Shown: positions 16,031 to 24,859 of the stretch, in pieces
Layout: each line of letters begins with the position of its first letter
Numbering within the stretch: position 1 is the first letter of the stretch
Source: an uncultured Eubacteriales bacterium
Lineage (GTDB): Bacteria; Bacillota; Clostridia; Oscillospirales; UBA644
Reading direction: 5' to 3'
DNA length: 64,000 bases
Assembly: GCA_934438175.1 (NCBI GenBank)
Contig: CAKSBH010000003.1
Location: 62,001 to 126,000, forward strand
Program-made: the position numbers and the translations under genes
Notes under the pieces: model-generated
The model's database searches: none
Seen by the model: the letters and a program-made list of their open reading frames with translations, nothing else
What the model was told of the DNA's origin: nothing

Positions 16031-16993
16031 TTATCCGTGCATCCGCTTCAAAAGATCACAATTTTCAAAAAACGGAGCCGTTTCAAAGGTCTTTCCGGTC
16101 AGATACGAAAGACATCCGGCATCCGAAGAAAAATCAAACGTTACCTTACAACTCGCCAGCGCCTGATACCGGAATCCGAGCCCGCGGTTATCACGCAGGT
16201 GTCCGTACTTGGTATCGCCGACCAGCGGATAGCCCTTAAACGCAAAATGCGCACGGATCTGATGGGTACGCCCAGTAAGGAGCGTTACTTCCACAAGAGA
16301 AAAACCATCGCCGGTCCGAAGAACCCGATAAGCGGTTCCGATTTCCTTGGCACCCGCACACGGCGCAGAGAAGACCTGCACGGTATTGGTCTGCGGATTT
16401 TTGCGGAGCCAATCGTGCCACTCGCCCGTTCGCGGTTCCGGGCAGCCGAACACCAGGCACCGATACACCTTGGTGATTTCCCGGTTCTTGATCTTTTCGT
16501 TCATGATCCGTAAAGCTTCAGCGTTTTTAGATGCCAGAACAAGCCCCTGGGTGTTTTTGTCGATGCGGTTGCAGAGAGCAGGCGCAAACGCATTTTCCGA
16601 TGCCGGATCATACTCCCCTTTTGCCGCAAGATATGCCAGAACGTGATGAACCAGCGTATTCCGTTCTTCCCGCTCGTCCGGCTGGCAGATCAGCCCCGCC
16701 GGCTTGTCGACAATCAGCAGATTCGCATCCTCATACACCACAGAAAAATCCGGACGGACCGTAGAAAGATCCACCGGCTTTTCCGCGCCGAAATATTCAT
16801 CGCTGATGTAAAATTTCAGTTCGTCACCCAGGTGGAGAACCGTATCTGCCGCTGCATGCACACCGTTGACCCGCACGCATTTCAGCCGCAGATATTTGTA
16901 CAGCATCGAACGGGGCATCGTCCGGAATGTTTTGGACATGAACTTATCCAGCCGCTGATCCGCATCGTTTTTTCCGACTGTCAGAATTCTCAT
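16031..16993 (-). CDS. RluA-family pseudouridine synthase
   Basis: A 320-residue RNA-modifying enzyme. An N-terminal S4-like RNA-binding domain (about 12-65, DQRLDKFMSKTF) precedes the catalytic domain; the catalytic Asp is Asp145 in CNRIDKNTQGL, followed by TGRTHQIRAHFAFKGYPLVGDTKYG. The start at ATG 16993 overlaps the kinase stop as ATGA. RluC/RluD subtypes and the exact target uridine in rRNA cannot be told from sequence alone. Confidence 0.92.
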   Translation of the reverse strand: MRILTVGKNDADQRLDKFMSKTFRTMPRSMLYKYLRLKCVRVNGVHAAADTVLHLGDELKFYISDEYFGAEKPVDLSTVRPDFSVVYEDANLLIVDKPAGLICQPDEREERNTLVHHVLAYLAAKGEYDPASENAFAPALCNRIDKNTQGLVLASKNAEALRIMNEKIKNREITKVYRCLVFGCPEPRTGEWHDWLRKNPQTNTVQVFSAPCAGAKEIGTAYRVLRTGDGFSLVEVTLLTGRTHQIRAHFAFKGYPLVGDTKYGHLRDNRGLGFRYQALASCKVTFDFSSDAGCLSYLTGKTFETAPFFENCDLLKRMHG

Positions 16994-17940
16994 CGCGCAA
17001 TCAGGGCAGCACCGATGATGCCGGCATCGTTGCCGCATTTTGCCACTTCAATGTCCTGCTTTTCGTTCAGTTCCGCACCGTAGGAATAGCGATAAACCAG
17101 TTTTTTGAGCGGCTTGAGCAAAAAGTCGCCCTCATTGCAGATGCCGCCGCCGATGATCAGGACTTCGGGGCGGAAAATATTGACCAGATCCACCAACCCC
17201 TCCGCTACGTACTTGATATAGGTATTCACGACACGCTTCGCCGTGCGGTCGCCGCGCCGGGCGGCATCAAATGCCGTTCTTCCGTTTACGTTTTCATAAG
17301 GCGTTTCGTTCATCAAAGACTCCGGATGCTTCCGCATTGCCTCCCGGGTCTGCCGCACAAGAGCCGTCGCCGATGCGTACGCTTCCCAGCATCCGCGCCG
17401 TCCGCAGGTGCAGGGCTCTCCGGCATGCCGCAGCATGATGTGTCCGATTTCCGCCCCTGCTGCGTGCAGTCCCTCATAGATTTTGCCGTCAATGATGACG
17501 CCGCCTCCTACGCCGGTGCCAAGCGTCACCATCACCACATTTTTCTTGCCCTTTGCCGCCCCCGCAATCGTTTCTCCGAGCGCAGCAACGTTGGCGTCGT
17601 TCCCGATCCGGATGGGAAGATCAAAATACCGCTGCATCAGCGCGCGAAGCGGCACATTGGAGCCATCCCGGAAATTGTTGGCATACACCATCACACCGGT
17701 AGCGTCGTTCAGCGTTCCGGGGGATCCGATGCCGATGGCACGGATGTCCTTCATGGTCAATCCCGCTTCCGCAACCACATCCCGGATGCATGCCGCCATA
17801 TCCGCCGCAATTTCCGTAAACGGGCGCTGTGCGCCTGTGGGAACCGACTTTTTATGCAGAATGGTTCCGTCCTCCGTCACCACACCGACCGCAATGTTCG
17901 TACCGCCGAGGTCTACGCCGATGTATCGCTGTTCTTTCAT
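16990..17940 (-). CDS. ROK-family sugar kinase (glucokinase-like)
   Basis: A 316-residue cytosolic kinase. The ATP phosphate loop is GVDLGGTNIAVG (8-19), the substrate block includes NDANVAALGE, then TLGTGVGGGVIIDG, and the ROK zinc-binding motif CTCGRRGCWEAYAS. Glucokinase is the most likely activity, but N-acetylmannosamine or fructose kinases share these motifs. The start at ATG 17940 is preferred over an in-frame TTG at 17955, which overlaps the GAGGG ribosome site. Followed immediately by the pseudouridine synthase. Confidence 0.9.
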   Translation of the reverse strand: MKEQRYIGVDLGGTNIAVGVVTEDGTILHKKSVPTGAQRPFTEIAADMAACIRDVVAEAGLTMKDIRAIGIGSPGTLNDATGVMVYANNFRDGSNVPLRALMQRYFDLPIRIGNDANVAALGETIAGAAKGKKNVVMVTLGTGVGGGVIIDGKIYEGLHAAGAEIGHIMLRHAGEPCTCGRRGCWEAYASATALVRQTREAMRKHPESLMNETPYENVNGRTAFDAARRGDRTAKRVVNTYIKYVAEGLVDLVNIFRPEVLIIGGGICNEGDFLLKPLKKLVYRYSYGAELNEKQDIEVAKCGNDAGIIGAALIAR

Positions 17941-17979
17941 TGCTTTTGCCCTCAATTCCGATCATTTTTCTTATTTTTT

Positions 17980-18008
17980 ATTGTATCACAGTCCCCGGAA
18001 AAAGTCAA
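17980..18008 (-). promoter_or_regulatory. Promoter of the ROK kinase operon
   Basis: Minus-strand TTGACT (18008-18003), 17-bp spacer, TACAAT (17985-17980), 40 bp upstream of the kinase start and just after the preceding terminator. Confidence 0.8.
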
Positions 18009-18012
18009 GAGA

Positions 18013-18047
18013 AAAGCCGCTTTCCGGAAAAACCGGGAAGCGGCTTT
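18013..18047 (-). terminator. Terminator of the CHAP/lipoprotein operon
   Basis: A 15-bp stem with one G-T pair (18013-18027 with 18033-18047, A-rich loop), followed on the minus strand by TTCTCTTGACTTTTT, immediately after the lipoprotein gene. Confidence 0.8.
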
Positions 18048-18061
18048 GTGTTTGTTTTTCT

Positions 18062-19159
18062 TCAGGAATTTTCCGAGGGAATTTCCCAGGAACGAATGGA
18101 AAGGACTCCGGCACCGTTCTTCTCAAAAACGGCATGGAGAACCACGGCATCCGTTCCGTCCGGCTGCTTTTCCCCGTACGGTGTGGGCGAATAAGCCAGT
18201 TCCAGGCGCGCTCCGTCCAGACGGATCTGATACAGATAGATTCGCTCAACATCACCGCCCTGACCACCGATTGCAAGATCCACCGTTTCGGTATCCGCAT
18301 GGTAATGCGTTCCGAACGCCGTTGCGGGGTCCGGCTCCTGATCCAGAGCAAAGACCTCACGGGTAAGAGCCAGCAGCTTTTTTGCGGGAACGTTCAGAAG
18401 ATCGGAAGCCGTTTCCGAACGGTATACACTCAAGCCGAAATTCCAATAATGGGTGCAGAAGTAACTGTAGTAATCCTCCTTCTGCATATACGGGAAGAAA
18501 TAAAACGATTCCTGCACCAGTTTGGTTACATATTGATACAGAGCATCCTCTTCGCCGTTGTCCTCCGCCGTCCATTCGGTGTGAGAAAAATTCTGAAGGA
18601 TGCAGGTCTCCAAACGGAAGGTGCCCTCTGTCATGCGGAACGTATAGACCTTTTCGTATGCGTTTTCCGTGCCTTCGTTCAGACGAACGGAGACCGCAAA
18701 CGAACCGTCGGACCGAACTTCGGTTCCCTTCATGGAAAGGGCAACCTCGGTTGCAGGGAACGAGATGGTCAACGTATCGGCATTCGGGTCGTATTCTTCG
18801 CCAAAGGAACTGATGGAAAGGAGCTGCACGCCGAACCGTGCGCGGACTTCCTCTTCCATTTCTTTGCGAGAAAGAGTAAGCGAGGTTTCATCCGGATTCC
18901 GGAACGCACAAACCAGACGCATCAGAATTTCCTGTGCGGGTTTTCCGATGTTGTCGATATACAGCATCGACACACGCTGCTCCGCCACACGGATATAACG
19001 GGTGTACAGGTATGCACCGACTTCTTCAGGGCTCCGGTTTCCCGCCTCCCAATCCGCATAAACCACTTCGTCACGGCTTGGCTGTTTTGCATTTTCACAG
19101 CCGGCAAACACGCCGACGGCAAAAAGAACAAGCAAAACCAACGTCAGACACTTTTTCAA
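18062..19159 (-). CDS. Lipoprotein of unknown function
   Basis: A 365-residue exported protein with a lipobox VFAGC (Cys20). I do not recognise a domain. The sequence is acidic and alternates short strand-like segments (LTISFPATEVALSMKG, VYTFRMTEGTFRLE, YLYQIRLDGARLELAYS); this could be a pair of beta-rich or NTF2-like lobes. It is the last of three genes encoding exported proteins (CHAP protein, small exported protein, this one), spaced 33 and 36 bp apart, so a shared envelope role is likely. Confidence 0.8.
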   Translation of the reverse strand: MKKCLTLVLLVLFAVGVFAGCENAKQPSRDEVVYADWEAGNRSPEEVGAYLYTRYIRVAEQRVSMLYIDNIGKPAQEILMRLVCAFRNPDETSLTLSRKEMEEEVRARFGVQLLSISSFGEEYDPNADTLTISFPATEVALSMKGTEVRSDGSFAVSVRLNEGTENAYEKVYTFRMTEGTFRLETCILQNFSHTEWTAEDNGEEDALYQYVTKLVQESFYFFPYMQKEDYYSYFCTHYWNFGLSVYRSETASDLLNVPAKKLLALTREVFALDQEPDPATAFGTHYHADTETVDLAIGGQGGDVERIYLYQIRLDGARLELAYSPTPYGEKQPDGTDAVVLHAVFEKNGAGVLSIRSWEIPSENS

Positions 19160-19195
19160 AGAACTTCCCTCCGTTTCGGATTGATGATTTCAGAA

Positions 19196-19687
19196 TCAGG
19201 AAAAGTCCGGCAATGCGGCGACCTCACGGTCGTTCAGATCTCCCAGGATCTCCCGCAGGGCCTTGAGCCGCAAGAAATCTTCCAGCGTTTTTTCGGAGTG
19301 GTTGTATGCCTCCAGCGCTTCGTTGTAATATGCCGACGTACGGGCAATTTCCAGACGAACCGCCATCAGTTCTGTTTCATCCACCAAGTTGGTTTCCCAA
19401 TCCAGGAAGAAGTGCCCATCGTAAAGAGCATAACCGGCAACCATCTCATCCGAAATCACACAACGCGCTTCGCGTATTGGATTCAAGGTGTCCAACAAAT
19501 AGAGGTTATCCTGCGCCCATCTTTCTGCATAGGATTCCGGGAAGGACTGGACGGTTTCATCAATACGACGTTCCAGATCCATGCGGAAAGCAGCCTCCGA
19601 AGAAGCATCGGAAGACATAGAGACCCCTAGCACGCAGATCAGCGCCACGCATAGAAAAACGCTGATAATACCGACTGTTTTTTTCAT
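19196..19687 (-). CDS. Small exported protein of unknown function
   Basis: A 163-residue protein with an N-terminal hydrophobic segment (about 4-22) that is a signal peptide or single anchor. The rest is acidic and mostly helical by composition (ETELMAVRLEIARTSAYYNEAL, TLEDFLRLKALREIL region). No family recognised. It lies between the CHAP hydrolase and the lipoprotein gene in the same operon. Confidence 0.75.
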   Translation of the reverse strand: MKKTVGIISVFLCVALICVLGVSMSSDASSEAAFRMDLERRIDETVQSFPESYAERWAQDNLYLLDTLNPIREARCVISDEMVAGYALYDGHFFLDWETNLVDETELMAVRLEIARTSAYYNEALEAYNHSEKTLEDFLRLKALREILGDLNDREVAALPDFS

Positions 19688-19720
19688 AACAAATGCCTCC
19701 TTAAATTTTTTTGTTTGTTT

Positions 19721-20695
19721 TTAATTCATAACAGATTCCAGATAGACATAACCGACAATTTCGTTTACGGCAGACCGGTTTTCAAAATTCGTAACGGTAT
19801 CGCGTTTCAATACACCGTCCGTGTTGAAATCAAACTGTCCGTTTGCGGAAGAACCGAAATTCGACTCACTATAGTATATGTAATTTCCTTCGATGTATTC
19901 CACAAAAACAACATGTCCGTAACCGCTTCTTCCCTCCTTCGGAGCGAAAACCGCAATGGAATTTGCACGGGGCATATCCCCCTTTTCAATTCCCTCGTTG
20001 TTGATACGGTCATACCAGGTTTTTGCGTTGTTGCCGTAAGGTTGAGAGAAGGCAAGGGTCACTCCCAGTTTTTCCTGCGCACGCCCGAATACGTACCAGG
20101 TACACTGACCGACATAGTTGATGAACTTCGTAAACGTTCCGCTTTGATAATACGGCGTTGAATAGTTCGTCGTTGTATATCCAAGATGATAAGCATCCAC
20201 CAAGGTCCAATAGGTAGGCGTCTGTGCATTGGAAGAATACACCATATCGGTACTTGTCTGATACATCAGTTTCGTTCCGTATGCCGCGCCGCTTCCGTAA
20301 AAATACACATTGTTTCCGGAAGATCCATCAAGCCAGCGGATATACAGTTCTCTTGACAGTTTTCCGTCAAGCCCGATTGACCGATGGGCATCCTGCGAAA
20401 ACAGGGCAAACATGTCTCCGTAATAATTATATATAGGAGACCAAAGTTCCGAAGCCCGGTAACCGGTAGAATAACTTCCGGCACAGGGAATTCCAATCAC
20501 ATCGGAAGAAGCTTCCTTCGCACCATTATTGCTCACATATTTCCCGGAAGTCGGGGTTTGAATCAGATAAGTTTTTCCGTAAACCGGACACGTGTCGGCA
20601 GACGCAGCGAACGAAAAGCATCCCAACAACAGAATCAGGGCAAGGACGACACAAACGGTTTTTTTCTTTAACAAGATAAACACTCTCCTTTTCAT
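19721..20695 (-). CDS. Secreted CHAP-domain peptidoglycan hydrolase with N-terminal beta-trefoil-like region
   Basis: A 324-residue secreted protein. A signal peptide is followed by a region at about 38-170 with ricin-type beta-trefoil flavour (GKYVSNNG, ALFSQDAHRSIGLDG, TYWTLVD). The C-terminal CHAP domain (about 185-320) has the nucleophile Cys198 in GQCTWYVFGRA, His261 in YGHVVFVEYI and the polar SESNFG (276-281). CHAP enzymes are amidases or endopeptidases of peptidoglycan. The ATG at 20695 has little ribosome site; an in-frame TTG at 20674 follows AGGAG at about 10 bases and may be the true start. Confidence 0.88.
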   Translation of the reverse strand: MKRRVFILLKKKTVCVVLALILLLGCFSFAASADTCPVYGKTYLIQTPTSGKYVSNNGAKEASSDVIGIPCAGSYSTGYRASELWSPIYNYYGDMFALFSQDAHRSIGLDGKLSRELYIRWLDGSSGNNVYFYGSGAAYGTKLMYQTSTDMVYSSNAQTPTYWTLVDAYHLGYTTTNYSTPYYQSGTFTKFINYVGQCTWYVFGRAQEKLGVTLAFSQPYGNNAKTWYDRINNEGIEKGDMPRANSIAVFAPKEGRSGYGHVVFVEYIEGNYIYYSESNFGSSANGQFDFNTDGVLKRDTVTNFENRSAVNEIVGYVYLESVMN

Positions 20696-20738
20696 TTTGA
20701 CATCAGAAGTCTACGTTTACAGTGTTTTACTTGTTCAT

Positions 20739-20769
20739 GGGAACCACACCCTTTCGGTTTTGTGGCCCC
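20739..20769 (-). promoter_or_regulatory. Structured leader hairpin upstream of the CHAP gene
   Basis: In the transcript, GGGG-CCACA pairs with TGTGG-TT-CCC, enclosing CC-GAAA-GG, a GAAA tetraloop. It lies in the roughly 100-nt leader between the promoter and the start codon. I could not match it to a known riboswitch class. Confidence 0.45.
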
Positions 20770-20799
20770 TTTTTCTCCATCTTCTTCCCTTGCACTTGT

Positions 20800-20828
20800 A
20801 TTATACACGTAAAAAAGAAAAAAATCAA
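20800..20828 (-). promoter_or_regulatory. Promoter of the CHAP operon
   Basis: Minus-strand TTGATT (20828-20823), 17-bp spacer, TATAAT (20805-20800), giving a leader of about 100 nt. Confidence 0.75.
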
Positions 20829-20923
20829 GCATTATTTTAGTTAAAAATGTCTACACTTTTCGACACGCTTTCAGCGTTTTTGACAAAACTTTGACAAAGT
20901 AGTGGAAAAGGGAAATTCTCCCC

Positions 20924-20952
20924 TTCCCAAACAGCCCGTTTTGTGCTATACT
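20924..20952 (+). promoter_or_regulatory. Probable promoter of radA
   Basis: TATACT (20947-20952) with a weak -35 TTCCCA (20924-20929) at 17 bp. Two TTGACA-like hexamers just upstream (20881-20896) are too far for normal spacing. Confidence 0.5.
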
Positions 20953-20988
20953 GAAAAAAAATTGGGCGGCGAACACGGAGGATCGGAG

Positions 20989-22332
20989 ATGGCCAAACAG
21001 AAAATCGGATATGTCTGCACCGAATGCGGAGCGGAAAGCGCCAAATGGGCAGGACGCTGCGAGTCGTGCGGAAGCTGGAATACACTGACGGAACAGATTC
21101 TTTCTCCGGAACCGTCGGCGGGACGGCGCGTAGCACGACGCACCTCCGCCGCAACCACACAACTGTCTGCCGTCAATCCGGACGCCGAAATCCGGCAAAA
21201 AACCGGAATTGCGGAATTGGACCGCGTTCTGGGCGGAGGAATCGTTGCCGGATCGCTTGTTCTGATCAGCGGTGAGCCGGGAATCGGAAAATCCACGCTT
21301 CTTTTGGAGGCGGCTGCCCGTTCCGGGCTGCAGACGCTTTATATTTCCGGGGAAGAATCGCCTCGGCAGATCAAGCTGCGTGCCGACCGGCTGAAAGCGG
21401 ACATCTCACGCATCCGGGTCTGTCCGGAAACGGACGCGGAAAACATCGCCGAGCGGGTTCTTGCGGAGAAGCCGGAGTTTGTTGTGATCGACTCGGTGCA
21501 AACCGTTTCGCTGGAAGGAGTAAATTCCTCGGCAGGAAGCATTTCACAGGTGCGGGAATGTGCGGTCCGTTTTATGCATCTTGCCAAGGATTCCGGCATA
21601 CCGGTATTTTTGGTGGGGCATGTCAACAAAGAAGGTGCCGTGGCAGGCCCCAAGGTGCTGGAGCATACGGTGGATGCGGTTCTGGTTTTCGAAGGAGACC
21701 GCAACACGGACTTCCGCATTCTGCGCGCAGCCAAGAACCGATTCGGTTCCACCAACGAAATCGGTGTTTTTGCCATGACCTCCAGCGGACTGGAGCCCAT
21801 TGAAAATCCGTCCGCTTTGTTTATGGAATCCAAGCCGGAAAATGTATCCGGCATTGCGGCGGTGTGCACGATGGAAGGATCGCGTCCGCTGATTGCCGAA
21901 GTACAGACTCTCGTAGCGCAGACCCCGTTTCCCGTCCCCCGCCGGGTGGCAAACGGATTTGATTACAGTAGGCTGAATCTTCTTCTTGCCGTGCTGGAAA
22001 AACGCTGCGGCATGTTTTTCGGTACATCGGACGCCTATCTCAACGTCATCGGCGGACTGAGGCTGACCGAGCCGGCTGCGGATCTTGCCGTCGCGGTCGC
22101 GCTGGCGTCGGGGCTGAAGGATTTTGTCATTCCTGCCGACACCCTGTTGATCGGTGAAGTGGGATTGGCGGGCGAAGTCCGGGGCGTATCCAACATGGAC
22201 CGACGTCTTGCGGAAGCGGAACGGGTCGGCTTCCGGCGTTGCATCATTCCGGCACGGAATCATGTTTCCGTCTCCACGCAAATGGAATTGGTGCCGGTTT
22301 GCAACATCCGGGAAACGCTTAACAAATTATAA
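20989..22332 (+). CDS. radA: DNA repair protein RadA
   Basis: A 447-residue RecA-like helicase that drives branch migration in recombination. The N-terminal zinc finger uses Cys10/13/24/27 (CTECG, CESC); Walker A is GEPGIGKS (95-102); the RadA-specific KNRFGSTNE motif follows; the C-terminal third is the Lon-protease-like domain (SDAYLNVIGGLRLTEPAADL). Start ATG 20989 follows GGAGGATCGGAG; an upstream frame extension from 20902 crosses the promoter. First in an operon with a GDPD gene and a two-component system. Confidence 0.95.
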   Translation: MAKQKIGYVCTECGAESAKWAGRCESCGSWNTLTEQILSPEPSAGRRVARRTSAATTQLSAVNPDAEIRQKTGIAELDRVLGGGIVAGSLVLISGEPGIGKSTLLLEAAARSGLQTLYISGEESPRQIKLRADRLKADISRIRVCPETDAENIAERVLAEKPEFVVIDSVQTVSLEGVNSSAGSISQVRECAVRFMHLAKDSGIPVFLVGHVNKEGAVAGPKVLEHTVDAVLVFEGDRNTDFRILRAAKNRFGSTNEIGVFAMTSSGLEPIENPSALFMESKPENVSGIAAVCTMEGSRPLIAEVQTLVAQTPFPVPRRVANGFDYSRLNLLLAVLEKRCGMFFGTSDAYLNVIGGLRLTEPAADLAVAVALASGLKDFVIPADTLLIGEVGLAGEVRGVSNMDRRLAEAERVGFRRCIIPARNHVSVSTQMELVPVCNIRETLNKL

Positions 22333-22345
22333 GGAGATTTCTTTT

Positions 22346-23107
22346 ATGGAACGCATGGACACGGTCCGGATTCCGGTTCCGGAAACAACAAGGATCGTTG
22401 CGCACCGGGGATTGAGCGGTCTGGAGACGGAAAACACAATGGCAGCTTTTCTTGCAGCGGGAAACCGTGCCGGAATCGACGGAATCGAAACCGACATCCG
22501 CCGCACAGCGGACGGTCAGTTTGTACTGTTTCATGATGATACCTCTCTCCGGCTTGCCGGCGACGAGTTTTCCATCGGCGGCTGTACGCTGGAAACGCTT
22601 CGCGCCGTTTCGCTTCGGGATCGCTGCACCGGCAGAAAGCGTCCGGACCTGCGAATTGCCACACCGGAAGAGTACATCGGCATCTGCAAAAAATACGGAA
22701 AATTCTGCTATGCCGAACTTAAGGATGATTTTGCCGCAGCGGAGATCCGCCGTATTGTCGAGCTGTTTGAAAAGGAAGATTACCTGGACCACACCGTTTT
22801 TCTTTCGTTCTTTTACGGTGGATGTCTGAAACTTCGCACCATGCTCCCACAGCAGAAGATTCAGTTTTTGACCGAAGATGTATCCGACGAGCTGATTGAC
22901 CATCTGCAAAAGGACCGTCTGGACATCGATATTCTTCACACACGTCTGACCGAAGAACGGGTGCAGGCAATGCATCGGGCAGGCATTACGGTCAATGTAT
23001 GGGTAGCAGACAACGCGGACGATGCCGGGCGACTGATCCGTTGGGGTGTGGACGCCATAACCACCAATCTTTTAGAGGCGGAGAGAAACGGATGTTCTCA
23101 ATTCTGA
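22346..23107 (+). CDS. Glycerophosphodiester phosphodiesterase
   Basis: A 253-residue GDPD-family TIM barrel; releases glycerol 3-phosphate from glycerophosphodiesters. Catalytic and metal residues are visible: AHRG (His20), DGIETDI with Glu48/Asp50, LFHDDT with His63, ELKDD, and VNVWVADN near the end. No signal peptide, so cytosolic. Start ATG 22346 follows AAGGAG. The end overlaps the response-regulator gene by 16 bp. Confidence 0.93.
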   Translation: MERMDTVRIPVPETTRIVAHRGLSGLETENTMAAFLAAGNRAGIDGIETDIRRTADGQFVLFHDDTSLRLAGDEFSIGGCTLETLRAVSLRDRCTGRKRPDLRIATPEEYIGICKKYGKFCYAELKDDFAAAEIRRIVELFEKEDYLDHTVFLSFFYGGCLKLRTMLPQQKIQFLTEDVSDELIDHLQKDRLDIDILHTRLTEERVQAMHRAGITVNVWVADNADDAGRLIRWGVDAITTNLLEAERNGCSQF

Positions 23108-23772
23108 TTGTAGAAGACAACGACAACACACGCAAACTGATGTCTGTTGTTTTGCAGAATGCCGGCTATACGGCTTTGACGGCAACGGACGGAGCGGAAG
23201 CGCTGGAGATGATGGATCACCATCATGTGGATCTTGCCGTGGTAGACATCATGATGCCTCACATGAACGGCTATGAATTCACCCGAACCCTGCGGGAGGG
23301 AAACTGTGATCTCCCCATACTGATGGTAACCGCAAAAGTTTCGCAGGAAGATAAAAAAGAGGGCTTTGCGGCAGGCGTGGACGATTATATGATCAAGCCG
23401 GTAGACGAGGAAGAACTTCTGTGGCGCATTGCCGCCCTTCTCCGCCGGGCAAAAAGCGCAAGCGAACACCGCATTTCGGTAGGGGAAACTGTGCTGGACC
23501 ACAACGATTTTACCGTAACGCGCGGTTCGGAAAGCGTGACGCTTGCACCGAAAGAATTCCTGCTTCTGTACAAATTCCTTGCCAGTCCGCGCCGTCTCTT
23601 CACCAAGAGACAACTGATCGATGAAATCTGGGGAATGGACAGCGACACGGATGAGCACAGTGTAGAAGTTCACATCAACCGTCTCCGGGAAAAATTCCGG
23701 AACAACAAGGATTTTGAGATCCGGACCATCCGCGGATTCGGTTATATGGGGATAACAGGAGATAAGCCATGA
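23092..23772 (+). CDS. OmpR-family response regulator (two-component system 2)
   Basis: A 226-residue regulator with Asp52 in VVDIMMPHMNG, a receiver Lys in MIKPVDEEELLWRI, and a winged-helix domain ending in IRTIRGFGYMG. Start ATG 23092 follows GGAGAGAAACGG and lies inside the end of the GDPD gene. The stop overlaps the kinase start by 4 bp. Confidence 0.94.
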   Translation: MFSILIVEDNDNTRKLMSVVLQNAGYTALTATDGAEALEMMDHHHVDLAVVDIMMPHMNGYEFTRTLREGNCDLPILMVTAKVSQEDKKEGFAAGVDDYMIKPVDEEELLWRIAALLRRAKSASEHRISVGETVLDHNDFTVTRGSESVTLAPKEFLLLYKFLASPRRLFTKRQLIDEIWGMDSDTDEHSVEVHINRLREKFRNNKDFEIRTIRGFGYMGITGDKP

Positions 23773-24806
23773 AGGTTCGTATCAAATCCATTCAATCCGC
23801 CGCAACCTGGTTTTCCCTGCTCACCATCGGAACAACGGCGGCGGTAACCGTTCTGATTTACGGAGCTCTCTATCTGCTTCATGCAATTCCGTCCGAAGGC
23901 GACATTGTACGGTGGCTTCCCGTCATCGCTATCGGCGTCTGTCTTTTGTTGGGAACACTGTTCACGGTAATCTGGGCAAAGGATGTTCTCCGTCCGTTCA
24001 CCAAACTGATTGCCGCGATGAATGCGATTTCGGCAGGCGACTTTTCTGTACGGCTGGACACCTCCAAAGCCCACGGCGAATATGCACGTCTGATGGAAAA
24101 CTTCAACAAGATGGCAGAAGAACTGGGAAGCGTGGAAACGTTGAAGGAAAGCTTCATCAACGATTTCTCTCACGAATTCAAAACGCCCGTTGTCTCCATC
24201 CGCGGCTTTGCCCGACAGCTGAAAAACCCCGACCTGACACCGGAACAAAGGGAAGAATATCTGGACATCATCCTGTCGGAATCCGAGCGGCTTGCCAACA
24301 TGTCCACAAACATTCTGCTGCTTTCCAAATTTGAGAACCTGGAGATCATTCCGGACTGCAAGCCCTACGCCTTGGATGAACAGATCCGGCATTGTGTATC
24401 GCTGTTTGACCGGGTTCTGGCAGAAAAAAATCTCCTGCCGGACGGCGACCTGGAAGAAATCACCTATTGCGGAAACGAAAGCATTATGGAGCATGTCTGG
24501 ATCAATCTTCTCTCCAATGCCTTCAAGTTCGCACCGGAAGGGAGCACGGTCCGCATCACACTTCATCGCACCGGAACTGCGATTGAAGCATCGTTTGCGG
24601 ACGAAGGACCCGGCATGGATGAGCAGACGGTAGCCCGGCTTTTTGAGAAATTCTACTGTGCCGATCCTTCCCGGCACCCGGAAGGAAACGGACTGGGGCT
24701 TCCGCTTGTGAGGCGAATCGTCGACCTCTGCGGAGGGACCGTGACCGTACGGAGCGAAACCGGACAGGGATCGGTTTTTACGGTGCGTTTGCCGGATAAG
24801 TTCTGA
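23769..24806 (+). CDS. Sensor histidine kinase (two-component system 2)
   Basis: A 345-residue kinase with two membrane helices (about 13-36 and 50-70) and almost no external loop (about 13 residues), so it probably senses in or near the membrane. HAMP (about 71-123), then FSHEFKTPVVSI with His135, N box LLSNAFKFAPEG, and G box GNGLGLPLVRRIVDLCGG. Short-loop kinases of this kind in Firmicutes often respond to cell-envelope stress; this is only an analogy. Confidence 0.93.
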   Translation: MKVRIKSIQSAATWFSLLTIGTTAAVTVLIYGALYLLHAIPSEGDIVRWLPVIAIGVCLLLGTLFTVIWAKDVLRPFTKLIAAMNAISAGDFSVRLDTSKAHGEYARLMENFNKMAEELGSVETLKESFINDFSHEFKTPVVSIRGFARQLKNPDLTPEQREEYLDIILSESERLANMSTNILLLSKFENLEIIPDCKPYALDEQIRHCVSLFDRVLAEKNLLPDGDLEEITYCGNESIMEHVWINLLSNAFKFAPEGSTVRITLHRTGTAIEASFADEGPGMDEQTVARLFEKFYCADPSRHPEGNGLGLPLVRRIVDLCGGTVTVRSETGQGSVFTVRLPDKF

Positions 24807-24811
24807 AAAAG

Positions 24812-24846
24812 AAAGACCCGAAGCGGAGTTTCCGCTTCGGGTCTTT
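24812..24846. terminator. Bidirectional terminator
   Basis: Perfect 16-bp stem (24812-24827 with 24831-24846), 3-nt loop and T-runs on both sides, between convergent operons. Confidence 0.9.
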
Positions 24847-24859
24847 TTGAAAACCACAT

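Noticed and set aside
17483..19630. A 715-codon open frame on the plus strand
   Set aside because: It begins inside the antisense of the ROK kinase, runs through its promoter and a terminator hairpin, and ends inside another real gene. Its product is Pro/Ser/Arg-rich with no motifs, typical of the antisense of GC-rich coding DNA.
23742..24857. A 371-codon minus-strand frame
   Set aside because: It is antisense to the second histidine kinase, which has all expected kinase motifs.
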